Assembly: GCF_013307435.2 (NCBI RefSeq)
Contig: NZ_CP102845.1
Location: 2,781,001-2,845,000 of the forward strand
Length of the DNA: 64,000 bases
Reading direction: 5' to 3'
Source of the DNA: Microvirga terrae
GTDB taxonomy: Bacteria; Pseudomonadota; Alphaproteobacteria; Rhizobiales; Beijerinckiaceae
The notes below the pieces were generated by a model, which saw only the letters and a list, made by a program, of their open reading frames with translations, made no database searches and had not been told where the DNA came from. Made by a program: the position numbers and the translations under genes. Below are positions 45,772 to 55,487 of this stretch, in pieces; position 1 is the first letter of the stretch; each line of letters starts with the position of its first letter.

Positions 45772-46611
45772 CTAGGTCGCAGGACCCGGTCTGCAGCCCA
45801 GCAGCGCCCGGGCCTCGTCCGGGGTCGCGACCCGGTGGCCGTGCCGCTCGACGGACAGCACCGCGTGCTCCACGAGTTCCGCGTTGCTGGAGGCGAGCCG
45901 ATCCCGGGTGATGCGGATGTTGTCCTCGAGCCCGGTCCGGACCGCGTCCGCACCCCGCGCGAGCGCCCAGTCCATGACCGAGGCCTGATGGCGCCCGATC
46001 CCGGCCGCCGTCCAGGTGCAGTTCGGAAACAGGTGCTTGGCTTCCTTGAGCAGGATGTCGAGCAGGCGCTCCTCGGCCGGAAGCGCATTCTGGATTCCCA
46101 TGACGAACTGGATATGCGGCTGATCGTCGAGCAGCCCCTTGTCGGCGAGGCGCCTGGCCCCGTGCAGATGAGAGAGATCGAAGATCTCGATCTCCGGGCG
46201 GATTCCGAACTCCTTCATCTTTCCCGCCATCTCGTCCACCAGAACCGTGTGGTTCTCGTACACGATGGTGGGGAAGTTGACGGAGCCCGTCGAGAGGGAG
46301 GCCATGTCGGGGCGCAGGCCGAGGGCGGAGCTGCGCTGGGCCGGATCACGCCCCCGGCCGCCGGTCGAGAATTGGATGATCATGCCCGGGCAGTGCCTGG
46401 CGACACCGGCCTGGACGGCCGCGAAGCGATCCGGATCGGACGAGGGCGTCTCGTCGTCGTTGCGGACATGGATGTGGACGAGCGTGGCGCCCGCCTCGTA
46501 GGCCTGACGGGTCGACTCGATCTGCTCGTCCGGGGTGATCGGCACCGCCGGATTGTCCTTCCTGCGCGGGACCGACCCCGTGATCGCGACGGCAATGATG
46601 ACCGGCCTCAC
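45772..46611 (-). CDS. Beta-keto acid cleavage enzyme (BKACE, DUF849)
   Basis: A 279-residue TIM-barrel Zn enzyme of the family that splits beta-keto acids with acetyl-CoA; founder Kce acts on 3-keto-5-aminohexanoate. Motifs: AVAITGSVPRRKDNPAVPIT, zinc site ATLVHIHVRN (His-x-His), and the later SLSTGSVNFP and GLEDN. Start taken at the GTG at 46611, with AGGAG seven bases before it; the ATG 45 bases upstream lies in leader sequence. Follows the aldehyde dehydrogenase gene by 121 bases, in which GGCGCCCT/AGGGCGCC arms (46627-46634, 46659-46666) form a hairpin. Substrate not predictable by eye. Confidence 0.85.
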   Translation of the reverse strand: MRPVIIAVAITGSVPRRKDNPAVPITPDEQIESTRQAYEAGATLVHIHVRNDDETPSSDPDRFAAVQAGVARHCPGMIIQFSTGGRGRDPAQRSSALGLRPDMASLSTGSVNFPTIVYENHTVLVDEMAGKMKEFGIRPEIEIFDLSHLHGARRLADKGLLDDQPHIQFVMGIQNALPAEERLLDILLKEAKHLFPNCTWTAAGIGRHQASVMDWALARGADAVRTGLEDNIRITRDRLASSNAELVEHAVLSVERHGHRVATPDEARALLGCRPGPAT

Positions 46612-46732
46612 GAATGCTCTCCTGACGGCGCCCTGGCTGAGGGTGCTTCTTCTCACTTAGGGCGCCGCGCAGGGCAAGCGAGCCGGACGGGCGAAGTTCC
46701 CGGCAAGAATCCAAGGATCGTGGCAGGCGTCC

Positions 46733-48184
46733 TCAGATCGGGAAATGCTGCGGGCCGGTCTCGATGGTGATCCAGCGCAGCTCCGTGAACTCGGCGATCC
46801 CGGCCTTGCCGCCGAAGCGGCCGTAGCCGCTTGCCTTCACGCCGCCGAACGGCATCTGGGCCTCGTCGTGCACCGTGGCCCCGTTGATGTGGCAGATGCC
46901 GGACTCGATCCTGTGCGCCACGTCGAGGGCGCGCGTGACGTCCCGGCCGAAGACCGCCGCCGACAGGCCGTATTCCGTGTCGTTGGCGATCCGGACCGCC
47001 TCCTCGAGTCCCGCCGCCCGGATCACGCAGACCACCGGGCCGAAGGATTCCTCGCCGTAGAGCCGCATGGCCGGGGTGACATGGTCGAGAACCGTCGCCG
47101 ACATGACCGTGCCGTCGACCCGGCCGCCGGCCAGGAGCCTGGCGCCTTTCGAGACGGCGTCGTCCACGAGCCCGCTGATCCGCTGGGCCGCCTCGACGCC
47201 GACGAGGGATCCGAGGGCGAAGTTGCCGTGGCGCGGATTGCCGGCCTGGAGCGAGTCCGCCTTCGCGGCGAGCCTGGCGACGAAATCGTCCGCCACCGCG
47301 TCGTCGACCACGATGCGCTCCGTCGACATGCAGATCTGGCCCTGGTTCATGAAGGCCCCGAACGCCGATGCCGCAACGGCGGCGTCGAGATCGGCATCGT
47401 CCAGCACCACGAGGGACGCCTTGCCTCCGAGTTCGAGAAGCACGGGCTTCAGGAAGCGCGCCGCCGTCTCGGCGATGATGCGCCCGACCCGGGTCGACCC
47501 GGTGAAGTTGATCCGGCGCACGGCCCGATGGGCGATCAGGGCCTCGATCACCTCCGGGGCGTTCTCCGGCGCGTTCGTGATCACGTTGACGGCGCCGGCC
47601 GGCAGACCGGCCTCCCGCAGGACGGCACCGATCAGATGATGGGTTCCGGGGCAGATCTCGGAGGCTTTCAAGACGACCGTGTTGCCGCAGGCGAGCGGCG
47701 TCGCGATGGCCCGGACGCCGAGGATGACCGGCGCGTTCCAGGGCGCGATGCCGAGCACGACCCCGGCCGGCTGGCGCACCGCCATGGACACGCAGCCCGG
47801 CTTGTCGGACGGGATGATCTCGCCGGTGATCTGCGTCGTGAGCGAAGCCGCCTCGCGCAGCATGCCGGCCGCGAGCTTCACGTTGAACTGCGCCCAGCCG
47901 GCGGTCGCGCCGATCTCGGTCGCCATCAGGGTCACGAAGTCCTGGGCCCTGCCCTCGAGCAGATCGGCAGCCTTCAGGAGCACCGCGCGCCGGGCGTTCG
48001 GCCCGAGCCTGGACCAGGCCGGAAAGGCGGCTGCCGCCGCATCGGCGGCCGCCTGCGCATCGGCGACGCCCGCCGCCGCCGCTCGGCTCGCCACGTCACC
48101 GGAGATCGGGTCGCGCCGCTCGAAGGTGGCGCCATTGGAGGCGGGCACGTCCCGGCCGTCGATGAGAAGATGGATGTCCGTCAT
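46733..48184 (-). CDS. Aldehyde dehydrogenase, vanillin/salicylaldehyde dehydrogenase type
   Basis: A 483-residue NAD(P)-dependent aldehyde dehydrogenase. The catalytic Cys is in NQGQICMSTERI, the general base Glu in LLELGGKASL, and cofactor binding in NFTGSTRVGR. The general style (PWNAPVILGVRAIATPLACGN, GGVKASGYGRFGGKAGIAEFTEL) resembles vanillin and salicylaldehyde dehydrogenases. Start at 48184 (MTDIHLLIDG); the much longer open frame to 49849 is antisense to hemN and rejected. An aromatic aldehyde is the likely substrate, feeding the demethylase and PCA routes; exact substrate uncertain. Confidence 0.88.
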   Translation of the reverse strand: MTDIHLLIDGRDVPASNGATFERRDPISGDVASRAAAAGVADAQAAADAAAAAFPAWSRLGPNARRAVLLKAADLLEGRAQDFVTLMATEIGATAGWAQFNVKLAAGMLREAASLTTQITGEIIPSDKPGCVSMAVRQPAGVVLGIAPWNAPVILGVRAIATPLACGNTVVLKASEICPGTHHLIGAVLREAGLPAGAVNVITNAPENAPEVIEALIAHRAVRRINFTGSTRVGRIIAETAARFLKPVLLELGGKASLVVLDDADLDAAVAASAFGAFMNQGQICMSTERIVVDDAVADDFVARLAAKADSLQAGNPRHGNFALGSLVGVEAAQRISGLVDDAVSKGARLLAGGRVDGTVMSATVLDHVTPAMRLYGEESFGPVVCVIRAAGLEEAVRIANDTEYGLSAAVFGRDVTRALDVAHRIESGICHINGATVHDEAQMPFGGVKASGYGRFGGKAGIAEFTELRWITIETGPQHFPI

Positions 48185-48397
48185 GTCTGCTGCTCCAGGA
48201 TCGGCCCAGTGGGAAGGATGAAGGTGTGGCAGGGCGACGATATCGCAACCGTGCCGCGGCGATCGAGCCTCATCCGTCGACGGCCGGTAGGTTTTCCCGC
48301 CCGGACAGAGCGGCGGTGCACCGGCCCCGCGCCGACGGGACCGGTGGAATCCGAATGGAAGGCGTAATTGGTATGCCGTTCCAGGGATCTGCCAGCT

Positions 48398-48411
48398 TTG
48401 ATCCAGGTCAA
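48398..48411 (+). promoter_or_regulatory. FNR/FixK box upstream of hemN
   Basis: TTGATCCAGGTCAA matches TTGAT-N4-ATCAA with one mismatch. It lies 34 bases before the proposed hemN ATG. If bound as a class II activator site (centre at -41.5), transcription would begin at about 48446, the A of that ATG, giving little or no leader. Confidence 0.65.
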
Positions 48412-48445
48412 AGCGGATCGCGAAGCTTCCATGCAAGCTTCCATC

Positions 48446-49795
48446 ATGACCCCTGAACTCATTGCCCGCTACGACCAGCGCGTCCCGCGCTATACGAGCT
48501 ATCCCACCGCCCCGCACTTCAAGCCGGACGTCACGGCTGAGACCTATGCGTCCTGGCTCGCCGAGTTGGAGCCGGGCAAGCCCCTGTCCCTGTACCTGCA
48601 CGTGCCGTTCTGTGCGGAACTCTGCCTCTATTGCGGCTGCAACACCGCCGTGACCCGCAGCTACACGGCCGTCGCGGCCTATGTGGAGTGCCTGGAGCGG
48701 GAGATCGAACTCGTGGCGCGCCACCTGCCCGGCCGCATGGCTGTCACCCATATCCATTGGGGCGGAGGAACGCCAACGATCCTGTCCCCGGGCGATCTTC
48801 TGCGGATCTCCCGTACCCTTGGCTTGGCCTTCGATATCCGGCCCGAGGCCGAGATCGCCGTCGAAATAGACCCGAGAACGATCACGCCGGAGCACGTTCA
48901 AGCCCTTGCGGCAGCCGGCCTCAACCGGGCAAGCCTGGGTGTCCAGGATTTCGACCCGAAGGTGCAGGAGACCATCCGGCGGATCCAGTCGTTCGAGCAG
49001 ACCGCCCAGGTGGCCGCATGGCTCCGCCAGGCCGGCGTGAACGGCCTGAACCTGGACCTGATGTACGGCCTGCCGTTCCAGAGCGTCGAGAGCGTGAGGC
49101 GCTCCGTAGAGCTCGCCCTGAGGCTCGATCCCGACCGCATCGCATTGTTCGGATACGCCCATGTCCCCTGGATGAAACGCCATCAGGCCCTCCTGCCCGA
49201 AGCGGCGCTCCCCGACGCGGTGGCGCGCGTCGAGCAGCGCGAAGCCGCGGCCCATGCCTTTATCGAGGCCGGGTATGTGCAGATCGGGATCGATCACTTT
49301 GCCAAGCCGGACGACGCCATGACGATTCGTCAGCAGGACGGACGGCTTCACCGCAACTTTCAGGGCTATACGACGGACGAGGCTGTAGCCCTGATCGGTT
49401 TCGGTACTTCGGCGATCGGCTCGGTGCCGCAGGGCTATGTCCAGAATGCGCCGACGACGCCCTCCTACCGGGAGGCCGTTCTCGGTGGCCAACTCCCGGT
49501 CGTCCGCGGCGTCGCCCTGACCGAGGATGACCGCCTGCGCCGAACGATCATCGAACGCCTGATGTGCGACTTTTCCGTTGATCTCCAGGACGTTGCGTCG
49601 AACGCCCGAGGCGAGGCCCCGAATTTCAGGCACGAGATCGAGGTCATCGACGAACTGGCGGCGGACGGCCTCGTCGTGCGCGACGGACTGACCCTGACGA
49701 TCCCGGACGAGGGCCGTGCCCTTGTCCGAAACGTCTGCTCGGTGTTCGACCGCTACCTCGGGAACGACGGCCAGCGTCACTCCAGCGCCCTCTAA
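48446..49795 (+). CDS. hemN: Oxygen-independent coproporphyrinogen III oxidase (HemN)
   Basis: A 449-residue radical SAM enzyme of haem synthesis that works without O2. The 4Fe-4S motif is [10 protein letters not shown] near residue 60, the SAM motif GGGTP near 112, and [10 protein letters not shown] starts the protein. ATGs at 48431 and 48446 are possible; longer starts are excluded because they would include the FixK box. Placement just before ccoN fits supply of haem for the cbb3 oxidase at low oxygen, under FixK control. Confidence 0.93.
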   Translation: MTPELIARYDQRVPRYTSYPTAPHFKPDVTAETYASWLAELEPGKPLSLYLHVPFCAELCLYCGCNTAVTRSYTAVAAYVECLEREIELVARHLPGRMAVTHIHWGGGTPTILSPGDLLRISRTLGLAFDIRPEAEIAVEIDPRTITPEHVQALAAAGLNRASLGVQDFDPKVQETIRRIQSFEQTAQVAAWLRQAGVNGLNLDLMYGLPFQSVESVRRSVELALRLDPDRIALFGYAHVPWMKRHQALLPEAALPDAVARVEQREAAAHAFIEAGYVQIGIDHFAKPDDAMTIRQQDGRLHRNFQGYTTDEAVALIGFGTSAIGSVPQGYVQNAPTTPSYREAVLGGQLPVVRGVALTEDDRLRRTIIERLMCDFSVDLQDVASNARGEAPNFRHEIEVIDELAADGLVVRDGLTLTIPDEGRALVRNVCSVFDRYLGNDGQRHSSAL

Positions 49796-49813
49796 GGCGC
49801 CGGCGTCCGGCCA

Positions 49814-49827
49814 TTGATCTGCATCAA
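49814..49827 (+). promoter_or_regulatory. Perfect FNR/FixK box upstream of ccoNOQP
   Basis: TTGATCTGCATCAA, an exact TTGAT-N4-ATCAA palindrome. With its centre at -41.5 the start of transcription would be near 49862, with TACACG at the -10 position. It lies 85 bases before the ccoN ATG. Confidence 0.85.
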
Positions 49828-49865
49828 TGCCCCCTCCCGCCCCTCCCATTACACGACTCTACTGA

Positions 49866-49888
49866 CGGCGAAGCTCACGGCTTCGCCG
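49866..49888 (+). other. Hairpin in the ccoN leader
   Basis: A perfect 9-bp stem, CGGCGAAGC (49866-49874) and GCTTCGCCG (49880-49888), 5-base loop. If the message begins near 49862, as the FixK box predicts, this stem forms its very 5' end and could protect it from decay. It ends 23 bases before the ATG, leaving the ribosome site AAGG free. Confidence 0.5.
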
Positions 49889-49911
49889 ATAATCTCAAAA
49901 GGTCGAAGCCT

Positions 49912-51576
49912 ATGGCTCAAGCGGCAGCACCCTCAAAAGGAATGACCTTCGGCGAAATGGGCTCCGCCCTTGCCTTCGCCGGGCTGGCCTTCCTCAGCAT
50001 CATCATCGCGGCGAAGGCCTATACGCCCGAATACGCCTTTCACGCCTACCTCTTTGCAGCGGCCAGTGTCGCCGCCGTATTCGCTATCGTAAACCGGTTT
50101 TACGAGCGGCCGGCCGAACTGCCACCGCTGACCATCGGCGGCAAGCCGAACTACAACATGGGTCCGGTGAAGTTCGCCACGATCGCTTCCGTGTTCTGGG
50201 GCGTCGCGGGTTTCACAATCGGCCTCCTGATCGCCCTTCAACTCGCCTTCCCGGCGCTCAATTTCGACACGGCGTGGCTGTCCTTCGGCAGGATGCGGCC
50301 GCTGCACACCTCGGCGGTGATCTTCGCCTTTGGGGGCAACGTCCTGATCGCCAGCTCGTTTTATGTCGTGCAGCGCACCTGTCGCGCCCGGATGGTCGGC
50401 GACATCGCACCCTGGTTTGTGGTGCTAGGCTACAATTTCTTCATCGTGATCGCCGGAACGGGATACCTGCTCGGCATCACCCAGGGCAAGGAATATGCCG
50501 AGCCCGAATGGTACGCGGACCTCTTCCTTACGATCGTTTGGGTCACGTATTTCCTGGTGTTCCTCGGCACGGTCATGCGCCGCAAGGAGCCCCACATCTA
50601 CGTGGCGAACTGGTTCTACCTCGCCTTTATCCTGACTATTGCGGTCCTTCATCTGGGCAACAACGCTGCGATTCCGGTCTCCCTCTTCTCGCCCAAGAGC
50701 TACATCGTATGGTCGGGCGTGCAGGATGCTCTGGTGCAATGGTGGTACGGCCATAACGCGGTCGGCTTCTTTCTCACTGCCGGCTTCCTTGCCATTATGT
50801 ACTACTTCATCCCGAAGCGGGCCGAGCGGCCGGTCTATTCCTACCGTCTGTCGATCATTCACTTCTGGTCGCTGATCTTCATGTACATCTGGGCAGGTCC
50901 CCACCACCTGCACTACACCGCCCTGCCCGACTGGGCGCAGACCCTGGGCATGGTGTTCTCGGTCATGCTGTGGATGCCCTCTTGGGGCGGTATGATCAAC
51001 GGCCTCATGACGCTCTCGGGCGCTTGGGACAAGCTGCGCACCGATCCGGTTCTTCGTCTCATGGTGGTGTCGGTCGCATTCTACGGCATGGCGACGTTCG
51101 AAGGACCGCTCATGTCGGTGAAGGCGGTTAACTCTCTGTCTCACTACACCGATTGGACCATCGGCCACGTTCATGCCGGAGCCCTCGGCTGGGTCGCCTA
51201 CATCTCCTTCGGCGCCATCTACTGCCTCGTACCGTGGCTGTGGAACAAGAAGGAACTCTACTCCATGAAGGCCGTGTCTTGGCACTTCTGGATCTCGACC
51301 CTCGGGATCGTCCTGTACATCTCGTCGATGTGGGTGGCAGGCATCCTCCAGGGCCTCATGTGGCGCGCCTATACCAGTCTCGGCTTCCTCGAATACTCCT
51401 TCATCGAGACCGTGGAAGCGATGAACCCCTTCTATGTCATCCGTGCGCTCGGCGGTGCCTTCTTCGTGGCCGGCAGCCTGATCATGGTCTGGAACGTCTG
51501 GAAGACGATCTCGGTCGGCGAGGCGGTCGAGGAGGCTCCTCAGGCCATGCAGCCCGCACTCATTGCCGCGGAATAA
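49912..51576 (+). CDS. ccoN: cbb3-type cytochrome c oxidase subunit I (CcoN/FixN)
   Basis: A 554-residue, twelve-helix haem-copper oxidase catalytic subunit for respiration at very low oxygen. Conserved elements include [18 protein letters not shown] (haem b ligand His), [26 protein letters not shown] (CuB His and the cbb3-specific Tyr in the same helix region), [14 protein letters not shown] (CuB His pair) and [17 protein letters not shown] (haem ligand His). First gene of ccoNOQP behind a perfect FixK box. Length and motifs are complete. Confidence 0.97.
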   Translation: MAQAAAPSKGMTFGEMGSALAFAGLAFLSIIIAAKAYTPEYAFHAYLFAAASVAAVFAIVNRFYERPAELPPLTIGGKPNYNMGPVKFATIASVFWGVAGFTIGLLIALQLAFPALNFDTAWLSFGRMRPLHTSAVIFAFGGNVLIASSFYVVQRTCRARMVGDIAPWFVVLGYNFFIVIAGTGYLLGITQGKEYAEPEWYADLFLTIVWVTYFLVFLGTVMRRKEPHIYVANWFYLAFILTIAVLHLGNNAAIPVSLFSPKSYIVWSGVQDALVQWWYGHNAVGFFLTAGFLAIMYYFIPKRAERPVYSYRLSIIHFWSLIFMYIWAGPHHLHYTALPDWAQTLGMVFSVMLWMPSWGGMINGLMTLSGAWDKLRTDPVLRLMVVSVAFYGMATFEGPLMSVKAVNSLSHYTDWTIGHVHAGALGWVAYISFGAIYCLVPWLWNKKELYSMKAVSWHFWISTLGIVLYISSMWVAGILQGLMWRAYTSLGFLEYSFIETVEAMNPFYVIRALGGAFFVAGSLIMVWNVWKTISVGEAVEEAPQAMQPALIAAE

Positions 51577-51587
51577 AGGAAACGGTC

Positions 51588-52322
51588 ATGTCTTTCTGGT
51601 CCCGCCACAAGATTTTCGAGACCAACTCGATCATCCTCATCATCGGCGTGCTGATCGTGATCTCCATCGGCGGCCTCGTGGAGATCGTGCCGCTCTTCTA
51701 CCTCAAGAGCACCATCGAGAAGGTGGAGGGCGTCCGTCCCTACACCCCTCTCGAGCTCGCCGGCCGCAACATCTACGTGCGTGAAGGCTGCTACAATTGC
51801 CACAGTCAGATGATCCGTCCCCTGCGCGACGAGGTCGAGCGCTATGGACACTACTCGCTCGCCGCCGAGAGCATGTACGACCGGCCCTTCCAATGGGGAT
51901 CCAAGCGCACTGGCCCGGATCTCGCCCGCCTCGGAAACAAGTACTCCGACGACTGGCACAAGGATCACCTGAAGGATCCGCGCGCCGTGGTGCCCGGCTC
52001 GATCATGCCCGGCTATCCCTGGCTCGAAACGACCGAGCTCGATGCATCGGCCATCTCTGAGGAGCTGAAGGTGCAGGCGACGCTCGGCGTTCCCTATACC
52101 GACGAGATGCTCAAGCATGCCGAAAGCGATGTCCGAATCCAGGCCAATGCCGATGATCCGAATGCCATCGATCTCGCCAAGCGCTATCCCAAGGCTCAGT
52201 CCCGGGCCTTCGACGGCAATCCGCAGAAGGTCACGGAAGCCGACGCCCTGATCGCGTATCTGCAGATGCTGGGCACCCAGGTTGACTTCAAGCTCTATGA
52301 CAACAAGGCCAACGTGCGCTGA
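51588..52322 (+). CDS. ccoO: cbb3 oxidase mono-haem subunit (CcoO/FixO)
   Basis: A 244-residue membrane-anchored cytochrome c. One N-terminal helix ([20 protein letters not shown]) is followed by the haem motif CYNCH in [14 protein letters not shown] and a distal Met in [10 protein letters not shown]. Passes electrons to CcoN. AAGGAAACGGTC precedes the ATG; 11 bases separate it from ccoN. Confidence 0.96.
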   Translation: MSFWSRHKIFETNSIILIIGVLIVISIGGLVEIVPLFYLKSTIEKVEGVRPYTPLELAGRNIYVREGCYNCHSQMIRPLRDEVERYGHYSLAAESMYDRPFQWGSKRTGPDLARLGNKYSDDWHKDHLKDPRAVVPGSIMPGYPWLETTELDASAISEELKVQATLGVPYTDEMLKHAESDVRIQANADDPNAIDLAKRYPKAQSRAFDGNPQKVTEADALIAYLQMLGTQVDFKLYDNKANVR

Positions 52323-52333
52323 GGATCACGACC

Positions 52334-52489
52334 ATGCCAGCCGCATACAAGTTCTTTGCAGAATTCGCCCAGACATGGGGGCTCCTCTACTTCGTCGCCG
52401 TCTTCCTAGCGGTGCTGATCTATGCCCTCGCTCCCTCACGGAAGGACCGCTTCGACGCGGCCTCCCGCATGCCTCTCCAGGAGGATTGA
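52334..52489 (+). CDS. ccoQ: cbb3 oxidase small subunit (CcoQ/FixQ)
   Basis: A 51-residue single-pass membrane protein (FFAEFAQTWGLLYFVAVFLA then LIYALAPSRKDRFDAASRMPL), matching CcoQ in size, position and the basic C-terminal tail. CcoQ helps stabilise the complex. It lies 11 bases after ccoO, and its last codons contain the AGGAGG that serves ccoP. Confidence 0.93.
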   Translation: MPAAYKFFAEFAQTWGLLYFVAVFLAVLIYALAPSRKDRFDAASRMPLQED

Positions 52490-52493
52490 TCCC

Positions 52494-53378
52494 ATGGCCC
52501 ATGACAAACATGAACAGGTCGACGCCGTTTCCGGCGTGACCACCACCGGGCATAGCTGGGACGACATCCAGGAACTCAACAATCCTCTGCCGCGCTGGTG
52601 GCTGTGGACGTTCTATGCCTGCATCGCGTGGGCGATCGCCTATTGCATCGCCTACCCGGCGTGGCCACTGGTCTCCTCCTACACCAAAGGAGCGCTCGGC
52701 TGGCACTCGCGGGATGCGGTGACGGCCGATCTCGACGCTCTCAAGCAGCAGCGTTCCGGCATGACCGCGAAGCTCGCCGCAAGCTCACTGGACGAGATCA
52801 GGCAGACCCCTGAACTGTTCGCGTTCGCGCGGGCCCAGGGCAAGGCGGCATTCGGAGACAACTGCGCCCCCTGCCACGGAGCCGGCGGCGCAGGCGCCAA
52901 GGGCTACCCGAACCTGAACGATGACGACTGGCTTTGGGGCGGGTCGCTCGCCCAAATCGACCAGACGATCCGCCACGGCGCCCGCTCCACGAGCGATCAG
53001 GGCCATTCCGGCTCCATGCCGGCCTTCGGTCGCGACGGGATGCTCAAGCGCGAAGAGATCCTGCAGGCGGCCGATTACGTCCGTTCCCTCGCGGGCCTGC
53101 CGACCGACAAAAGCGCCAATCTGGCTGCGGGTGCGAAGGTTTTCGCAGACAACTGCGCGGCCTGCCATGGGGAGAAGGGCCTAGGGAACCAGGACCTCGG
53201 CGCACCCAACCTGTCCGACAAGATCTGGCTCTTCGGCTCCGACAAGGCCACCATCGTCGAGGGCCTGATGAACGGGCGCGGCGGAGTCATGCCGACCTGG
53301 CATGGGCGGCTCGACGACACGACCATCAAGGCGCTCACCCTCTACGTGCATTCCCTGGGTGGTGATCAGGCTCGCTAA
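52494..53378 (+). CDS. ccoP: cbb3 oxidase di-haem subunit (CcoP/FixP)
   Basis: A 294-residue membrane cytochrome with one helix (WWLWTFYACIAWAIAYCIAY) and two haem motifs, CAPCH and CAACH, each followed by a distal Met (GSMPAFG, GVMPTWH). The N-terminus HSWDDIQELNNPLPRWW is the CcoP hallmark. It accepts electrons from soluble cytochromes for CcoO/CcoN. The start at 52494 is set by AGGAGG nine bases upstream inside ccoQ. Confidence 0.96.
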   Translation: MAHDKHEQVDAVSGVTTTGHSWDDIQELNNPLPRWWLWTFYACIAWAIAYCIAYPAWPLVSSYTKGALGWHSRDAVTADLDALKQQRSGMTAKLAASSLDEIRQTPELFAFARAQGKAAFGDNCAPCHGAGGAGAKGYPNLNDDDWLWGGSLAQIDQTIRHGARSTSDQGHSGSMPAFGRDGMLKREEILQAADYVRSLAGLPTDKSANLAAGAKVFADNCAACHGEKGLGNQDLGAPNLSDKIWLFGSDKATIVEGLMNGRGGVMPTWHGRLDDTTIKALTLYVHSLGGDQAR

Positions 53379-53427
53379 GTCGTTGACACCGCAAGACGCA
53401 GCGACCGGGGTGCGCTCCGATCGCTGC

Positions 53428-53441
53428 TTGATTTGAATCAA
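53428..53441 (+). promoter_or_regulatory. Perfect FNR/FixK box upstream of ccoGHIS
   Basis: TTGATTTGAATCAA, exact consensus. With the centre at -41.5, transcription would start near 53476, and TATCTC at 53464-53469 fits the -10 box. It shows ccoGHIS is a separate FixK-driven unit, with the ccoG ATG 64 bases downstream. Confidence 0.88.
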
Positions 53442-53505
53442 GGCGGCTCTGTCACGCTCATCGTATCTCATCGTCATTCAGATCGAGACGATTGCGACAG
53501 ATTCG

Positions 53506-54963
53506 ATGGCTGACGCCCCCCTTCCCCACCCTCTCGGAGCCTCGGCCGACGACGCTCCGCTCTATGCTCCTCGGAAGCAGATCTACCCGCAGGCGGTCAA
53601 GGGCCGCTACCGTACGATCAAGTGGATCGTGCTCGCTATCACGCTAGGGATCTATTACTTCCTGCCCTTCATCCGTTGGGATCGCGGCCCCAACGCGCCG
53701 GATCAAGCCATCCTGGTCGATCTTGCCAATAGTCGGTTCTACTTCTTCTTCATCGAGATCTGGCCACAGGAGGTTTACTACATCACCGGCCTTCTCGTGC
53801 TGGCGGCCCTGACCCTCTTCCTCATGAATGCGGTCGCCGGCAGGATCTGGTGCGGCTATCTCTGCCCTCAGACCGTCTGGACCGACCTCTTCTATGCGGT
53901 GGAGCGCTGGGTCGAGGGCGACCGGCGAGAGCGCATGCGCCAGGACAAAGGGAAGCTCACCCTCCCTGTCCTCGGCAGAAAAGCCCTCAAGCACGTCATC
54001 TGGCTCATGATCGCGTGGTGGACCGGCGGCGCCTGGGTGCTTTACTTCGCCGATGCGCCAACCCTGGTGTATGATCTCGCGACCTTCCAGGCGTCGTTCG
54101 TCGCGTATCTGTGGATCGGTATCCTGACCTTCACGACCTATACCCTCGCCGGGTTCATGCGAGAGCAGGTCTGCACCTATATGTGTCCTTGGCCGCGGAT
54201 CCAGGCGGCGCTGACCGATGAATATGCCCTCAATGTCACCTACCGCTATGACCGTGGCGAACCGCGCGGCTCAGTGAAGAAGAACGACGTCCTGAAGCTG
54301 CAGGGGCTGCCCGCCGGCGACTGCATAGACTGCAATCAATGCGTGGCCGTCTGCCCGACAGGCGTCGACATTCGCAAGGGCCTGCAGCTCGACTGCATCC
54401 AGTGCGGCCTGTGCATGGATGCCTGCGACAACGTGATGGTGAAGGTCGGACGTCCGCAGGGCCTAATCGCCTATGACACGGACATGAACGTCCAGGCCCG
54501 GATCGAGGGCCGCCCGGAAGTCCGCCGCATCGTGCGCCCCCGCACCCTTTTCTACGCAGGGCTCATGACCGTCGTCGGTCTGGTGATGATCGGGTCGCTC
54601 GCCATGCGCCAGAGCCTCTACCTGAGCGTGATGCACGATCGCAACCCGCTCTACGTGCGCCTCTCGGACGGGTCCATTCGCAATGGGTTTACGATCCGGG
54701 TCGCCAACAAGACACTAGACGAACGGCGCTACTCCCTCACCCTGGAAGGTCTGCCGGAGGCGAGGATCGACGTCGTGGGCGGAGACCTTGATCAGCAGGG
54801 CCGTCCCACCGTCACCGTCGGTCCGGATCAGACCCTCGAAGCCCGGGTTCTCGTGACCGACACGAGTTCGCGCGCCGAGGATTCGGTACCGCTCCGGTTC
54901 GTTCTGACCGATCTCGCCACCGGCGACACGACCAGCACGAACGATCACTTCAAGGCCCCCTGA
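53506..54963 (+). CDS. ccoG: cbb3 oxidase assembly ferredoxin-like protein (CcoG/FixG)
   Basis: A 485-residue membrane protein with five helices and two 4Fe-4S cluster motifs, CIDCNQCVAVCP and CIQCGLCMDACD, as in FixG/RdxA. These proteins reduce Cu(II) to Cu(I) for the oxidase in studied species. A C-terminal immunoglobulin-like domain (from about 370) is periplasmic. First gene of ccoGHIS. Confidence 0.95.
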   Translation: MADAPLPHPLGASADDAPLYAPRKQIYPQAVKGRYRTIKWIVLAITLGIYYFLPFIRWDRGPNAPDQAILVDLANSRFYFFFIEIWPQEVYYITGLLVLAALTLFLMNAVAGRIWCGYLCPQTVWTDLFYAVERWVEGDRRERMRQDKGKLTLPVLGRKALKHVIWLMIAWWTGGAWVLYFADAPTLVYDLATFQASFVAYLWIGILTFTTYTLAGFMREQVCTYMCPWPRIQAALTDEYALNVTYRYDRGEPRGSVKKNDVLKLQGLPAGDCIDCNQCVAVCPTGVDIRKGLQLDCIQCGLCMDACDNVMVKVGRPQGLIAYDTDMNVQARIEGRPEVRRIVRPRTLFYAGLMTVVGLVMIGSLAMRQSLYLSVMHDRNPLYVRLSDGSIRNGFTIRVANKTLDERRYSLTLEGLPEARIDVVGGDLDQQGRPTVTVGPDQTLEARVLVTDTSSRAEDSVPLRFVLTDLATGDTTSTNDHFKAP

Positions 54964-54974
54964 GGAGAAATCAG

Positions 54975-55475
54975 ATGTCCACTCCCGTCAGCACACCAGG
55001 CCGGGCGCCGCGACCGATCACCGGACGGGCGGTTTTGCTCTACTTCGTCACATTCTTCGGCGTCATCTTCGCCATGAATTTCTACATGGTTCGGGTCGCC
55101 ATCTCCAGCTTCAGCGGGGTCGAGACGGAGAGCGCCTACAAGGCCGGCCTGTCGTTCAAGAACGATGTCGCGGCGGCTCAAGCCCAGGACGCGCGCCATT
55201 GGTCCGTCGAGGCGTCCCTTGAACGCAATGGTCCGGCCGGCGTGATCATCACGGCGAGGGATGACCAGGGACAGGCGCTGGCCGGCCTCGGCCCCGAGAT
55301 CCGATTGGCCCATCCAACCGACAAGCGTCGCGACATGCCGCTCGAGTTCGTCGAAGCGACCCCAGGCCGGTTCAAGAGCCTCACTCCCATGCCGGAGGGC
55401 CAATGGGACCTCGTCATCGAACTGAGGCGCGAAACTGAGACTCTGTTTCGCTCGAAGACCCGCATCTCGCTCTAG
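54975..55475 (+). CDS. ccoH: cbb3 oxidase assembly protein (CcoH/FixH)
   Basis: A 166-residue FixH-family protein: one N-terminal membrane helix (AVLLYFVTFFGVIFAMNFYMV) and a periplasmic domain containing ESAYKAGLSFKNDVAAAQAQD, the most conserved part of the family. Needed for oxidase assembly. It follows ccoG by 11 bases with GAGGAG before the ATG. Confidence 0.93.
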   Translation: MSTPVSTPGRAPRPITGRAVLLYFVTFFGVIFAMNFYMVRVAISSFSGVETESAYKAGLSFKNDVAAAQAQDARHWSVEASLERNGPAGVIITARDDQGQALAGLGPEIRLAHPTDKRRDMPLEFVEATPGRFKSLTPMPEGQWDLVIELRRETETLFRSKTRISL

Positions 55476-55487
55476 GAGGCCTCTGTG

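Noticed and set aside
46733..49849. 1038-codon minus-strand frame containing the aldehyde dehydrogenase
   Set aside because: The part beyond 48184 is antisense to hemN and unlike any protein; the dehydrogenase starts at 48184.
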